This document shows positions 35,540-46,721 of a stretch of DNA of 64,000 nucleotides, piece after piece (position 1 is the stretch's first letter; the number at the start of each line of letters is the position of its first letter). Under the pieces are notes generated by a model. It ran no database searches. It was not told where the DNA came from and was given only the letters and a program-made list of their open reading frames with translations. The position numbers and the translations under genes were made by a program. The stretch comes from Flabesymbios commensalis (Eukaryota > Annelida > Polychaeta > Terebellida > Flabelligeridae): positions 78,341,769 through 78,405,768 of the forward strand of contig OZ024912.1 of NCBI GenBank assembly GCA_964017125.1. The letters are read 5' to 3'.

Positions 35540-35945
35540 ACGTTGAACATATCTTTGTATAAACTATGGCGACTAGAGGTTTTTTCAATCTGAAATCATC
35601 AATGTCTCACTTGGCTCTTTTCGCTTCATTTAAATACCATGGGTCTACGTCCATTATAAATTTTCAGTGCGGTGATCGACTTTAGACGTCAGATTCTGAC
35701 GTCTAAAGTCGATCCCCGCGCTGAAAGAGTTAAATCAGTTCTACTAACTACTAGTGCTTCAGGGGATCGACTTTAGGTTGCATAATCTGACGTTAATGGA
35801 CGTCAGATTATGACGTCTGAAGTCGATCCCCGCGCTGAAAGGGTTAAACCAAATCTACTAACTACTAGTGCTTCAGGGGATCGACTTTAGGTAGCAGAAT
35901 CTGACCTCTGTACAGATTCTGACGTTAAAAGTTGGTCCCCGCACT
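35540..35945 (-). mobile_element. piggyBac-like MITE plus two extra hairpin ends in tandem
   Basis: A MITE body (ATAAACTATGGCGACTAGAGG, CTCTTTTCGCTTCATTT, CCATGGGTCTACG) leads to the hairpin GATCGACTTTAGACGTCAG...GTCGATCCCCGCGCTGAAAG with TTAA at 35730. Two further hairpins follow at 35765-35845 and 35877-35945. A spacer with CTACTAACTACTAGTGCTTC precedes each, so the end was duplicated twice. Confidence 0.65.
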
Positions 35946-36690
35946 GCTTCAGGATGTTGGTTTTATAATTTATTTGCCTCTTCCAAGCAATACATAGATA
36001 AATTACCCCGAATGCCACCCGTAGAGTGTACGTGGAATTTCTCATGGCCTGAAATGTCAGGCAAAAATAAATTTCCTTTGGTTTACAATATAAGTATGCA
36101 TTTTTCAATTAAAAAAAAAAAAAATTGGTTTGCCACCTAGTTATTTGTAATTTATGATCTCTATTTAATTTTGCGGCGAGTAGTTAATTTATTGTGTATT
36201 TTAGATAATTGGGCCAATATTTCACACTACACACAAATGAAAGATCACTGTAAGAATGTGAGACACTATCTAATTATATCTATTTGCAGACAAACAATTC
36301 TGTCAAATAGATAAAACGGTTTTTTACGTTACGTATGTGAAAATGACTGGTCTAATTTTACCATCACCGTGAAATAAGAGTTCTATTACTTTCCAAAGTA
36401 AAGGCTTCAACTTCGAATAATTATACACAACAAAATTACGATGTAAAAAAAATCCAATAGCAACCTGAAGGGGCAAACTATTTATTAAGCTCAATAGCAG
36501 ATCGTTTTACTTTAACAAAACACGCAGCAAAACCTAAGTATTTTTTATATTTCATTCAGGATACGGCTATACCGGCCGTGGTATTAGATTAATAATCATC
36601 TTATTCAGCGGCCGAGGTTGACCAATCACAGCGCGTTTGACAATATGCTGGATGTACGCACATGTCCTGCAACTTGCAGACACAGGGAAG
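35946..36690. other. Upstream region of the FAR1/ZSWIM-like gene
   Basis: No exon recognised. At 36598-36632 lies CTTATTCAGCGGCCG, then ACCAATCACAGCGCG, a CCAAT-box-like sequence about 60 bp before the ATG. Both motifs recur in inverted orientation at 47080-47208. The CCAAT motif could be part of a promoter, an element end, or both. Confidence 0.4.
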
Positions 36691-36945
36691 ATGGTACAGC
36701 TGGAGAAATGCCGTACCTTCAACAGCTACGCCGATTTCATTGAAGAGGTGAAATTGTACAAAAAAAAAGACATTTACTAAGTTTGTTAAACGTGGGGCCA
36801 ATACGGTAGCAACTAAAAAAAATAAAGAGCTTGGGCCAAGAAAGGCTAATATTCAGACAAATTTATCTATTCAAGTATCCGACTCAACTGCAAACACGCA
36901 GGTCACGCAAATAAGACAGGGAAAGGCATCCGCCCCCAATCAGAG
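36691..36945 (+). CDS. Exon 1 of the FAR1/ZSWIM-like gene
   Basis: ATG at 36691 after GACACAGGGAAG. The first 26 codons match the family start. A nine-A run then shifts the frame to an early stop; with eight A the frame continues to the donor (KKTFTKFVKRGANTV...GKASAPNQR). This is either a real one-base slip or a base-calling error in a homopolymer. The donor AG|GTGAGT is near consensus and leaves phase 2. Confidence 0.6.
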
Positions 36946-39900
36946 GTGAGTAATCTTGTTTAGTCTATACCGGAACATCATAATATAAACTAGGCTATAT
37001 CTATAGTGACATTATGTATGTGGGCTATCATAGAATGGTGGGCTGCTGTACAACAACATGTAGATGCTTATGCAGCGGCCAGGAAATAATGGGCTGCTAT
37101 ATAAGACTACACAATGCCTTATACAGCGGCCAGCGTATTTAGAAGCCTGATGCACCATATTCTAGAATATTGGGCTGCTGCATAACAACATATAGGCACT
37201 TATGCAGCGGTCATGTCTTATACGCCGGCTAAAGTGTTCAGAAGCCAGATGCATCTTCTAGAATAGTCGGCTGCTATATAACAGCAAATATGCACTTATG
37301 CAACGGCCAGGAAACAATGGGCTGCTATATAAGGCTATGTAATGCCTTATATAGCGGCCAAGGTATTTAAAAGCCAGATGCACTTGCTAGAATCTGGGCT
37401 GCTTTATAACACCATGTATGCACTTATGCAGCGGCCAGGAAACAATGGGCTGCTATATAAGGCTATGTAATGCCTTATATAGCGGCCAAAGTATTTAAAA
37501 GCCAGATGCACCTGCTAGAATTTGGGCTGCTTTATAACACCATGTATGCACTTATGCAGCGACCAGGAAACAATGGGCTGCTATATAAGGATATGTAATG
37601 CCTTATATAGCGGCCAAGGTATTTAAAAGCCAGATGCACTTGCTAGAATCTGGGCTGCTTTATAACACCATGTATGCACTTATGCAGCGGCCAGGAAACA
37701 ATGGGCTGCTATATAAGGCTATGTAATGCCTTATATAGCGGCCAAAGTATTTAAAAGCCAGATGCACCTGCTAGAATTTGGGCTGCTTTATAACACCATG
37801 TATGAGCTTATGAAGCGGCCAGGAAACAATGGGCTGCTATATAAGGCTATATAATGCCTTATATAGGGGCCAAAGTATTTAAAAGCCAGATGCGCCTTCT
37901 AGAATATGGGCTGCCTTATAACAGGCCATATGCACTTATGAATCGGCCAGGAAACAATTGGCTGCTATATAAGGCTATACAATGCCTTATACAGCGGCCA
38001 AAGTATTCTGAAGCCAGATGCAACTTCTAATTTACTAGGCTGCTGTATATCAGCATGTAGATGCTTATACAGCGGCCAGGATATAATGGGCTGCTGTACA
38101 AGACTACATGATGCCCTATATACCGGCTAATGTATTCAGAAGCCAGATGCACGATATTCTAGAATATTGGGCTGTTGCATAACAGCATATAGGCAGTTAT
38201 GCAGCAGCCATGAAATAATGGGCTGCTATATAAGATTACATAATGCCTTATACAGCGTCCAAAGTATTCAGAAGCAAGATACGCCTTCTAGAATACTGGG
38301 CTGCTATATAACAGGCCATAATATGCACTTATGCAACGGCCAGGAAACAATGGGCTGCTATATAAGACTAGAAATGCTTTATACAGCGACCAAAGTATTT
38401 AGAAGCCAGATGCACCTTCAAGAATGGTGGGCTGGTCTATAACAACACATAGGCACTTATCAAGCGGTCAGGAAACAATGGGCTGCTATATAAGACTGTA
38501 TATGATGCTTGACACAGCGACAAAAGTATTCAGAAGTCAGATGCACTTCTATAATACTGGGCTGCTATATAACAGGCCATAATATGCACATATGCAGCGG
38601 CCAGGAAACAGATTCCTTGATAGGACTATATAATGCTTCATACAACGACCAAATTATTAAGAAGCCAGATGCATCTTCTAGAATACTGGACTGCTATATA
38701 ACAGGACATATGCACGTATCAAGCGGCCAAGAAACAATGGGGCTGCGATATAAGGCTATATATTGCCTTATACAGCGACCGAAGTATTCAGAAGCCAGAT
38801 GCAAGTTCTAAAATACTGGGCTGCTGTATAACAGCATGTAGATGCTTATACAGCGGTCACGATATAATGGGCTGCTATATAAGACTACATAATGCCTTAT
38901 ACAGCGGCCAGCGTATCTAGAAGCCTGATGCACTTTAGTCTAGAATACTGGGCTGCTGTATAACAGCATGTAGATGCTTACACGGCGACCATGAAAGAAT
39001 GGGCTGCTATATAAGACTACATAATGCCTTATACAGCGGCCAAAGTATTCAGAAGCCAGATGCAACTTCTAAAATACTGGGCAACTGTATAGCAGCATAT
39101 AGGCACTTATGCAACGGCCAGGAAACAATGGGCTGCTATATAAGACTGTATAATGCCTTATACAGCGGCCAAAGTATTTCAAAGCCTGGTGCACCATCTA
39201 GAATGGTGGGCTGCTGTATAACAGCATGTACATGTATATGCTTATACAGCGGCCACGAAACAATGGGCTGCAATATAAGACTACATAATGCCTTATACAG
39301 CGGCCACGAAACAATAGGCTGCAATATAAGACTACATAATGCCTTATACAGCGGCCAGGAAACAATGGGCTGCAATATAAGACTACATAATGCCTTATAC
39401 AGCGGCCAGGAAACAATGGGCTGCAATATAAGACTACATAATGCCTTATACAGCGGCCAGGAAACAATGGGCTGCTATATAAGGCCATATTTCCATGTAA
39501 TGCCTTATACATCGGCCAAAGTATTCAGAAGCCAGTTCTAACATACTGGGCTGCTATATAACAGCATGTATATGCTTATACAGCGGCCACAATGGGCTAC
39601 TATATAAGGCCATATAATGCCTTATACATCGGCCAAAGTATTCAGAAGCCAGATCTAAAATACTGGGCTGCTATATAACAGCATGTATATGCTTATACAG
39701 CGGCCACGATATAATGGGCTGCTATATAAGACTACACAATGCATTATACAGCGGCCAGCGTATCTAGAAGCCTGATGCACCATAGTCTAGAATACTGGGC
39801 TGCTGTATAACAGCATGTATATGCTAATACAGCGGTCATGAAAAATGGGCTGCTATATAAAACTACATAATGCCGCATACAGTGGCTAAAATATTCAGAA

Positions 39901-42900
39901 GCCAGATGCAACTTCTAAAATTACTGGAGTGCTGTATAACAGCACATCGGCACTTATGCAGCGGCCAGGACACAATGGGCTGCTATATAAGGCTGCATAA
40001 TGCCTTATACAGCGGCCAAAGTATTTCGAAGCCTGGTGCACCATCTAGAATGGTGGGCTGCTGTATAACAGCATGTAGATGCTTATACAGCGACCAGGAA
40101 ATAACGGGCTGCTATATATGACTACATAATGCTTTATGCAGCGGCCAAAGTATTTACCAGCCTGATGCAACTTTTAAAATTCTGGGCGACTGCATAACAG
40201 CATATATGCACTGTGCAGCGGCCAGGGAATAATGGGCTGCTATATAAGATTATATCATGCTTTATACAGCGACCAAAGTATTCAGAAGCAAGATGCGTCT
40301 ACTAGAATACTGGGCAGCTTTATAACATCATGTAGGCACTTATGCAGCGGCCTGGAAATAGTGGGCTGCTATACAAGACTACATAATGCCTATACATCGG
40401 CTAAGGTATTCAGAAGTCAGATGCACCTGCTAGAATAGTCAGCTGCTGTATAACAGCACACAGGCCTATGCAATTATGCAGCGGCCAGGAAACAAAGGGC
40501 TGCTATATAAGACTATATAATGCTTTATACAGCGACCAAAGTATTTAGAAGCCAGATGCACCTTCTAGTTTGGTGGGCTGTTCTATAACAACATATAGGC
40601 ACTTATCAAGCGGCCAGGAAACAATGGGCTGCTATATAAGACTACTAAATGCTTTACACAAGCCATACACATCTTCTAGAATACTGGGCTGCTGTATAAC
40701 AACACATAGGCATATACTAATGTAGCGGCCTGGGAACAACAGCCTGCTATATAACACTACATGATACCTTATACAGTGGCCAATGTATTCGGAAGAAAAA
40801 TATATTAAGACCAATAGATATATATTACCAATATTTACCATCATCAATTTCACTACGTGGTTATCAATAATAGTGAATTACTGATTTTTGTATTATGTAA
40901 GTACTTTACAAATAGATTTACATTGAATATTATTTAGAAAATAAATTAAATGATTTTTTTTTATTTGCAGGTCATGGAAGATGTGTTGTTCAGTTAGAAT
41001 TCTGGCCTGTGTCGACAAGAAGGTTGATCAGCTTGTCATCACTGACATATGCCATGACCATAATCACGAAGTGTCAAGTGATTTGTACAAACACTATATC
41101 CAGAAGTGAATGTATTTTCAGTTTTCATTCACTTTTATTTAGTAACTGGTCATTTTCTATATGGTAGAGTTGTGAATGTAAAATCTAAGTTTATGTTCTC
41201 TGTGGATAGTCTGTGCTGAAATACATTTTGAGTGATAGCTAAGATTGTAGCCTACCATAATCATTGATGGTGTGTAATGCTTAGTAATCTACTACTTTCC
41301 CTTTACATGCTATCAGATATACATAAGACAGTCTTATGTATTTCTGATGCTACTGATAAAATGGAAGCGAGGGCACTGAAATTTTTTGTGAGAACTTGGT
41401 TTAACACGTTAAAAAACTTTATACCAGTCATGTTACTAGATGTGTTTAATTTGTAAAATTTTGCTGAAGAGTTCGATTTCTCTTTTTTCCTGTATAATTT
41501 TTATTCCAAAAGTACTGACATATACTTTTTTTTATCAGAATCGAAGGATGAATAATGCTGAGCAGTCTAGTGTTGTAGACATGTTAGAATTGCATATACC
41601 AGCATCCAAAAATCATCAGAAGAAGGTAATTGTTATTTTAATATACATGGGAAATAAAGTGCATATATGTAATTACATTTCAAGTTTAACTCTATTTTGA
41701 TCAAGTTGGCAAGACCATTGATCTGCCAGCAAAACATGGAAATATTTATTCGGAATGAAACTCTTACCGTAGCTGCCCATTTAAAACAGGACGCCTGTAA
41801 CGTATTTTGAACATTTACACTGGAGATATTTGTTTTGAACTGAATAATTATCATTCACTGAGAGCTAGACATTGTAGTAGCAATTCACAGCTTGCAGTGC
41901 ATTATAATATGATGAAATTCTCTTTAAGTAGTTTTCATCTCTGGTGATCAGTGATATGAACAAATATAGAGTAGGAGTACATCTGTCAAATTGCATTAAC
42001 CCTTTGAACTATGGGTCTTTTTAGCTCCCGCCGTCACCGTAGGTGAGACGGAGGGAGCTATGGATTCCGCCTCCGTTTTTTTTTACCTCTTCTTTTGCCT
42101 ATAACTTTGTAAGAAAATAAGCTAGGATAACTATTTTTGGTATGTGGGTTACTTCCAGGTGGATAATGGACAGGTTAAAATATTTTTAATCTGAATTCAA
42201 TACGCAAGGTCGCAGAGGAGAAAATGATGATGTTACGGCGTTGGGCCGTTGGGCCGTTGGGCCGTCCGTGAACAATTCGTTTCCGGAGCATATCTTTGAA
42301 AGTACTTGTCCGATTGTCTTCAAATTTTACACACAACACCCCTAGGGGGTCTAGTTGTGCCTTTTGGGGTATATGAACTTTGACCTACTTTTGGTTCAGA
42401 ACTATGACCTATTTAGGCGTTTTGACGCACACTTCGTTTCCGGAGCAGATCTCGAAAAGTACTGGGCCGATGACAGTCATATTGCACATACATGTTCTCT
42501 AAGGTCCCTAGTTGTGCCTTTTCAGGTTTTTGCACCTTGACCTTGAAGTTGACCCAGCACTTTGACCTAATTTATAATATCGGTAAATCCGACTGAAAGA
42601 TTTTGCTGAATATCATGAAAACCGCTCAAGATAGCTACAACATTACTATAAAACAAATTGTGAGGTTTCAGGAGAGGATGCATCTTGAAAAATTTCAAAT
42701 CGATAAAATTAAAAATGGCCGCCTATCGGCCATTATTCACCTCGACAGGCCTGATATTGCGGAATATTATGAAAACCGTTCAAGATATCTACACCATTAC
42801 TATAAAACAAATTGTAAGGTTTCAGGAGAGGATGCATTTTGAAAAAAATCAGCTCGACCAAGTTCAAAATGGCCGCCAATCGGCCATTATTCACTCTCAC

Positions 42901-45485
42901 ATGGCCGTTATTTGGTAGACCGTGCTAGATGGCTAGACCATTACTATAAAACAAAATGTGTGATTTCAGGAGAGGATGCATCCTGAAAAAATTCAACTCG
43001 ATACAATTCATAATGGCCGCTTATCGGACATTATTCACTTTCACATGGCCGATATTTGGTAAACCGTGCTAGATGTCTAGATCATTACTATAAAACGAAA
43101 TGTGAGATTTCAGATGAGGATGCATCTTGAAAAAAATTGACTTGATCCAATTTAAAATGGCCGCCTTTTCGGCCTTTATTCATTTTCACATGGCCGATAT
43201 TTGGTAAACCGTGCTAGATGGCTAGACCATTACTATAAAACAAAGTGTGAGTTTTCGGGGGAGGATGCACCCTGAAAATTTCTAACTTACGAATTCAAAA
43301 TGGCCGACAATCAGCATTATTTACCTCGATAGGCCTGATATCAGGTAAACCGTGCTAGATAGCTAGACCATTACTATAAAACAAAATGTGACGTTTCGGG
43401 AGAGGATGCCTTTTAAAAACTTTTGACTCAATCAATTCAAAATGGCCGCCTATCGGCCATTATTCACTTTCACATAGCCGTTATTTGGTAACCGTACTAG
43501 ATGGCTAGACCATTACTATAAAACGAAATGTGAGGTTTCAGGAGAGGATGCATCATGAAAATTATTGACTTGATCAAATTCAAAATGGCCTCCTATCGGC
43601 CATTATTCACTTTCACATGGCTGATATTTGGTAAACCGCGCTAGATGGCTAGACCATTACTATAGAACGAAATGTGAGATTTCAGCTGAGGATGCATGTT
43701 GGAAAATTTCGACTTGATCAAATTAAAAATGGCCGCCTTTAGGCCATTATTCACTTTCACATGGCCGTTATTTGCTACATGGCTAGATCATTAGTACTAT
43801 AAAACAAAATGTGAGATTTCAGGAGAGAATGCATCTGGAAAAATTTAGACTCGATCAAATTAAAAATGGCCGCCTATTGGCCATTATTCACTTTCACATG
43901 GCCGATATTTAGTAAACCGTGCTAGATGGCTAGACGATTACTATAGAATGAAATGTGAGATTTCAGCTGAGGATGCATCTTGAAAAATTCTGACTCGATC
44001 AAATTCAAAATGGCCCCCTATCGGCCATTATTTACTGATTAGGATCATTAATTTCAATGGAGGTTTGCAATCTCTGACAGACTGTCTAGTTCTTATCTTA
44101 CTCTTAGACTGAGCTTCTTAGACCTAGTTGTCTTGCGTCTTGATTTTTGATCTAGCCTAGGACTACATTAATAACCCTACACAAAATTGCTTAAATCAAA
44201 TTCTAATTCGGAGCGGGAGCTCCTGGACTTATGTAGTCTTGCTCATATTCATTCATACTGAATTGGAAATTACAGAAACAATTCACATCTCAAGTTGAAT
44301 GAAAATGTGAAGAAATATCTAGGCATTGAAAACGTTAAGATGGATAATTTAAATGAAATACATTTTTTGATCACATGCGGACTTGTAATTTTCATCTGTT
44401 CTTACATCAGGTCTGACACTGATGTAAGGGTCAAAGTATGACAAAAAATCTGATTTCCTGCGAGGAGCGCTGCCCAATTTTGTTTTTAAGATTCTATGCT
44501 GCTAGGGTAGGCCTGGGGAATTCCTTTGTTGAAAAAATGATTGTATCTGGCCTGGCGGTTATTTTAGAAAATGGCTGCCAAATTCAGTTGTCCAACGATA
44601 CCGTCCGAACGGATTTACGGATTTGTTTAGTTTCCGAAATTGACATTTTAAGATTTAAAAAAAAGTTCCGTTGTGCTTCGATGCGGTCAAAACTGAATGA
44701 CGGATTTATTTCATTTTGGACTGAAGCAGGGTATAACCCTCTGATACTTTTTAGAACTGTTCCGGGTAAAAAAATTAAAGCTATTACATTTATGTTTTAT
44801 TGTGAACAATAAAAATGGTTAACCATGCAAGAAATTGCATTGCATTATTGCTTATCGCATTTTACCATTATCACATGCGAATATTTCCCCTTTAAAGCTA
44901 ATGCCGATGGGAATGGTTTTGTGCGGAAACACATTTCTAGTTTTGTAGATATTTAGAATTTTGGTGGAAGCCATTTTAAATTTTCACATTTTTTGTTTGC
45001 GACACGGTGAAAATTCAGCTTGGCACTATATCCTTAACCAATCAGCCCTCGTGTTGCTTTCTACACGTATCTGCCCCACTAATAAAATATACCCCTTATC
45101 TAATATTACATACTTCTTGTTTGTTTCGGAGTTGGTACAGATTCGCCTAACATCGTGGGATGAAGAATGCGATCACTTCCTTAGAATAAAGATGAGTCCA
45201 CAAAAACTTTTTTTTAACAAGCTGAGACATTTTATTAATAAAAGCGAAATAATTATAAGAGAGTTATTGTTGTATTTGTGTTGCGTCCACTTATAATAAA
45301 CAAATCATACAATGTTAACAGAAAGTTTTATGACTGGCAACAAGTAACAAGTATTCTATTGCTGATGATTTCTGTGACAGGAACATGACAAACCAATAGT
45401 CATAGTGACCCTGGTGGAGTACGAAGAAACTGTTGAACTTGATGTCCAACATGATGGTCGTTGCAGCTGTTATCTATGCAACTGA
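36691..45485 (+). CDS. FAR1/ZSWIM3-like DNA-binding-domain gene or relic, four proposed exons
   Basis: Exons are proposed at 36691-36945, 40971-41105, 41539-41625 and 45381-45485. Exon 1 opens like ZSWIM3 and related MULE-derived proteins (CRTFNSYADFIEEVKLYKKK, compare the CFKTYEDFKECFSAYKRE start of ZSWIM3). Exon 2 carries the zinc-binding half (CCSVRILACVDKKVDQLVIT, then CHDHNHEVSSDLYKHY), with the HNHEV signature of the FAR1/GCM-type fold. Exon 3 gives NRRMNNAEQSSVVDMLEL, the helix that follows in this family. Exons 1 and 2 join in phase 2 through GTGAGT and TTTTATTTGCAG. Two defects are seen: an A9 run in exon 1 (A8 restores the family frame) and a weak exon 2 donor with an immediate TGA. 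No DDE transposase or SWIM domain follows, so the product would be a short nuclear DNA-binding protein, or this is a decayed Mutator-like transposon gene. An AATAAA lies at 45622. Confidence 0.55.
37040..40790 (+). repeat. 128 bp dimeric hairpin satellite (about 29 dimers) in intron 1
   Basis: Each dimer has two half-units. One is GGCTGCTATATAAG...CTTATACAGCGGCC plus AAAGTATTCAGAAGCCAGATGC and CTTCTAGAAT; the other is GGCTGCTGTATAACAGCATG...CTTATGCAGCGGCC plus AGGAAACAATG. In each half the first and last 14 bases are inverted complements, so every half-unit can fold into a stem. That gives roughly 58 foldable sites. Around 39240-39480 the short half-unit alone repeats five times. The array fills nearly all of intron 1 of the FAR1/ZSWIM-like gene. 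Confidence 0.92.
40971..41105 (+). CDS. Exon 2 of the FAR1/ZSWIM-like gene (zinc-binding half)
   Basis: The acceptor TTTTTTTTATTTGCAG is strong. The phase carried from exon 1 opens the frame SWKMCCSVRILACVD...ICHDHNHEVSSDLYKHYIQ. Two cysteine positions and the CHDHNH cluster are the expected metal ligands. The exon ends at CAGAA|GTGAAT if spliced, otherwise at the TGA at 41107. One G missing from AAG|GTGAAT would explain why the donor no longer matches the phase of exon 3. Confidence 0.65.
41539..41625 (+). CDS. Exon 3 of the FAR1/ZSWIM-like gene
   Basis: Acceptor CTTTTTTTTATCAG, 29 codons NRRMNNAEQSSVVDMLELH..., donor AAG|GTAATT. The NRRMN start matches the family sequence after the HNHEV...YP segment. 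Used as it stands, exon 2 would join out of frame. The next AG, eight bases in (exon start 41547), would restore the phase and lose NRR. Confidence 0.5.
42023..44221. mobile_element. Non-autonomous element with AGCTCCCGC ends
   Basis: AGCTCCCGCCGTCACCG at 42023 and CGGAGCGGGAGCT ending at 44221 are short inverted ends. The left part holds two related segments of about 130 bp (TTCGTTTCCGGAGCATATC..., TTCGTTTCCGGAGCAGATC...), followed by the 143 bp array. No transposase. The true right boundary is uncertain, because GGCAGAGGGAGCCTC at 46250 is another candidate. Confidence 0.4.
42600..44040 (+). repeat. 143 bp tandem array, about 10 copies
   Basis: Unit: CAAAATGGCCGCCTATCGGC, CATTATTCACTTTCACATGG, CCGATATTTGGTAAACCGTG, CTAGATGGCTAGACCATTAC, TATAAAACAAAATGTGAGGT, TTCAGGAGAGGATGCATCTT, then GAAAAATT. 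Each unit has a GGCCGCCTATCGGCC palindrome. The copies are clearly diverged, so the array is older than the 67 bp one. Confidence 0.9.
44438..44812 (+). CDS. Unassigned open frame, 124 codons, in intron 3
   Basis: MTKNLISCEERCPILFLRFY... has mixed composition without low-complexity repeats and is followed within a few bases by CAATAAAAATGG, a possible polyadenylation signal. I recognise no domain. It lies between the AGCTCCCGC element and exon 4 of the FAR1/ZSWIM-like gene. It may be an intronless retrocopy or unknown gene, but chance is a serious alternative in DNA of this composition. Confidence 0.2.
   Translation: MTKNLISCEERCPILFLRFYAARVGLGNSFVEKMIVSGLAVILENGCQIQLSNDTVRTDLRICLVSEIDILRFKKKFRCASMRSKLNDGFISFWTEAGYNPLILFRTVPGKKIKAITFMFYCEQ
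44961..45296 (+). CDS. Unassigned open frame, 111 codons, in intron 3
   Basis: MVEAILNFHIFCLRHGENSA... ends in TAATAAAC, again a stop followed by an AATAAA. No domain recognised. It is listed because two such frames in a row with the same 3' arrangement are unusual here. Confidence 0.18.
   Translation: MVEAILNFHIFCLRHGENSAWHYILNQSALVLLSTRICPTNKIYPLSNITYFLFVSELVQIRLTSWDEECDHFLRIKMSPQKLFFNKLRHFINKSEIIIRELLLYLCCVHL
45381..45485 (+). CDS. Possible exon 4 of the FAR1/ZSWIM-like gene
   Basis: The acceptor TTTCTGTGACAG fits, and exon 3 phase 0 opens EHDKPIVIVTLVEYEETVEL...RCSCYLCN with a stop. The sequence does not resemble the usual ZSWIM continuation, so this exon is a weaker guess than exons 1-3. 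AATAAA at 45622 would suit a transcript ending here. Confidence 0.3.
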   Translation, partial: EHDKPIVIVTLVEYEETVELDVQHDGRCSCYLCN

Positions 45486-45649
45486 AATGGCAGTGACTAT
45501 CATGTCACGCATCAGTAGACAAATGAAAAAAATGTCAGCATGTAAGGCTCCATGGTTTGATTATTTTATATAATTTTGCATATCCATGCACAAAACTGCA
45601 TGATGGACACTTATATTCGAAAATAAAAACAATTTTAAATTTACATTTG

Positions 45650-46262
45650 ATCTTTTCACTCTGTTGTGGTCTTTTCTAAGGTCCAAATTTGATGAAAAAA
45701 TATTAAAAATGGCCATCATGACCCCGATAGTTTTCCAAACTTTCTGAAAAATCGATGCGGTCTAGGAATTATTACTACTATGCAGTATGTTGGATATGGA
45801 GTAGGTCCCCCTATATCGGATAATCGGTTTTAAAGTTATCCTGGTGACAAGGCTCTAATTCGATGAAAAAAGATTAAAGATGGCCGCCATGACCCAGATA
45901 TTTTTCCGAATTTTTTGAAAAAATGATGCAGTCTAGGAATTAATACTACTATGCAGTAGTTTGAATATTGAGTAAATCGGGCAAGCGGCTTTGTAGTTAT
46001 CAGGCTGACAAAGTCCTAATTTGACAATAAAAAGATCAAAGATGGCCGCCATGACCTGGATATTTCTTAAAACATTCTGAAAAATTGCTACAGCTTAGGA
46101 ATAATGCTAGTTATAGGTATCTGGAACACCGAATGAATTGAAGAAGCTTTCGTAGATATGAGGGTGACAAAGTATGAGTGCGGCCACACGCGGCGGCGGC
46201 GCCGTCGCTGGCGGACGAAACCGTAGAAAAACAAAAAAGCCTCCCCCTGGCAGAGGGAGCCT
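45650..46262 (+). repeat. Diverged repeat, three units of about 180 bp, with a GC-rich end
   Basis: AAAATGGCCATCATGACCCC, AAAGATGGCCGCCATGACCC and AAAGATGGCCGCCATGACCT each start a unit that includes a CTGAAAAAT...CTAGGAATTA segment. The stretch ends in GGCGGCGGCGCCGTCGCTGG and GGCAGAGGGAGCCTC, which looks like the terminus of a mobile element. Confidence 0.5.
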
Positions 46263-46324
46263 CAATTAAAATAGTTTGCCAGCATGACTGGATACAGACA
46301 TAAGTATGCTCTTGTACTACAACG

Positions 46325-46415
46325 TTAGATGTTGTTGACCTACTGTTGGTTCAATGATTCCCATGATGTGCCACAATCTAAGATGCTGGCCCAACATTAA
46401 ATCGACATGGGCTAG
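46325..46415 (+). repeat. Hairpin element, GTTGGGCCAGCG family
   Basis: TTGTTGACCTACTGTTGGTTC faces GATGCTGGCCCAACATTAAATC around a longer loop than usual. Confidence 0.45.
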
Positions 46416-46563
46416 ACGTCACGTGTTAGCTGTTACTGAAAGATCCGATCTACTCTTTCCGATTATCTAGTTTCATTCAAAACGCCATGCTTTTAGTTTA
46501 GAAATATAACTACATTTAATTATGTTATTGCAGTACAATCGTTTAATCTTGTGAATACATCTC

Positions 46564-46624
46564 GTATCTGTTGATTACTGGGAATGGATATGGGCGCGTA
46601 TTTCCCAGTAATCAGCAGAGATAC
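46564..46624 (+). repeat. Isolated near-perfect hairpin
   Basis: GTATCTGTTGATTACTGGGAA faces TTCCCAGTAATCAGCAGAGATAC around an 18-base GC-richer loop. Only this copy is seen in the window. Confidence 0.6.
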
Positions 46625-46721
46625 TCCTGTATTCTCAGTTGCATATTCATGAAGAATTGTTAAGGCAACAGGCAGCTTATCTGAAGTTAACACCTCTGAA
46701 GTGTGTCCCTTTTTACCGAAA

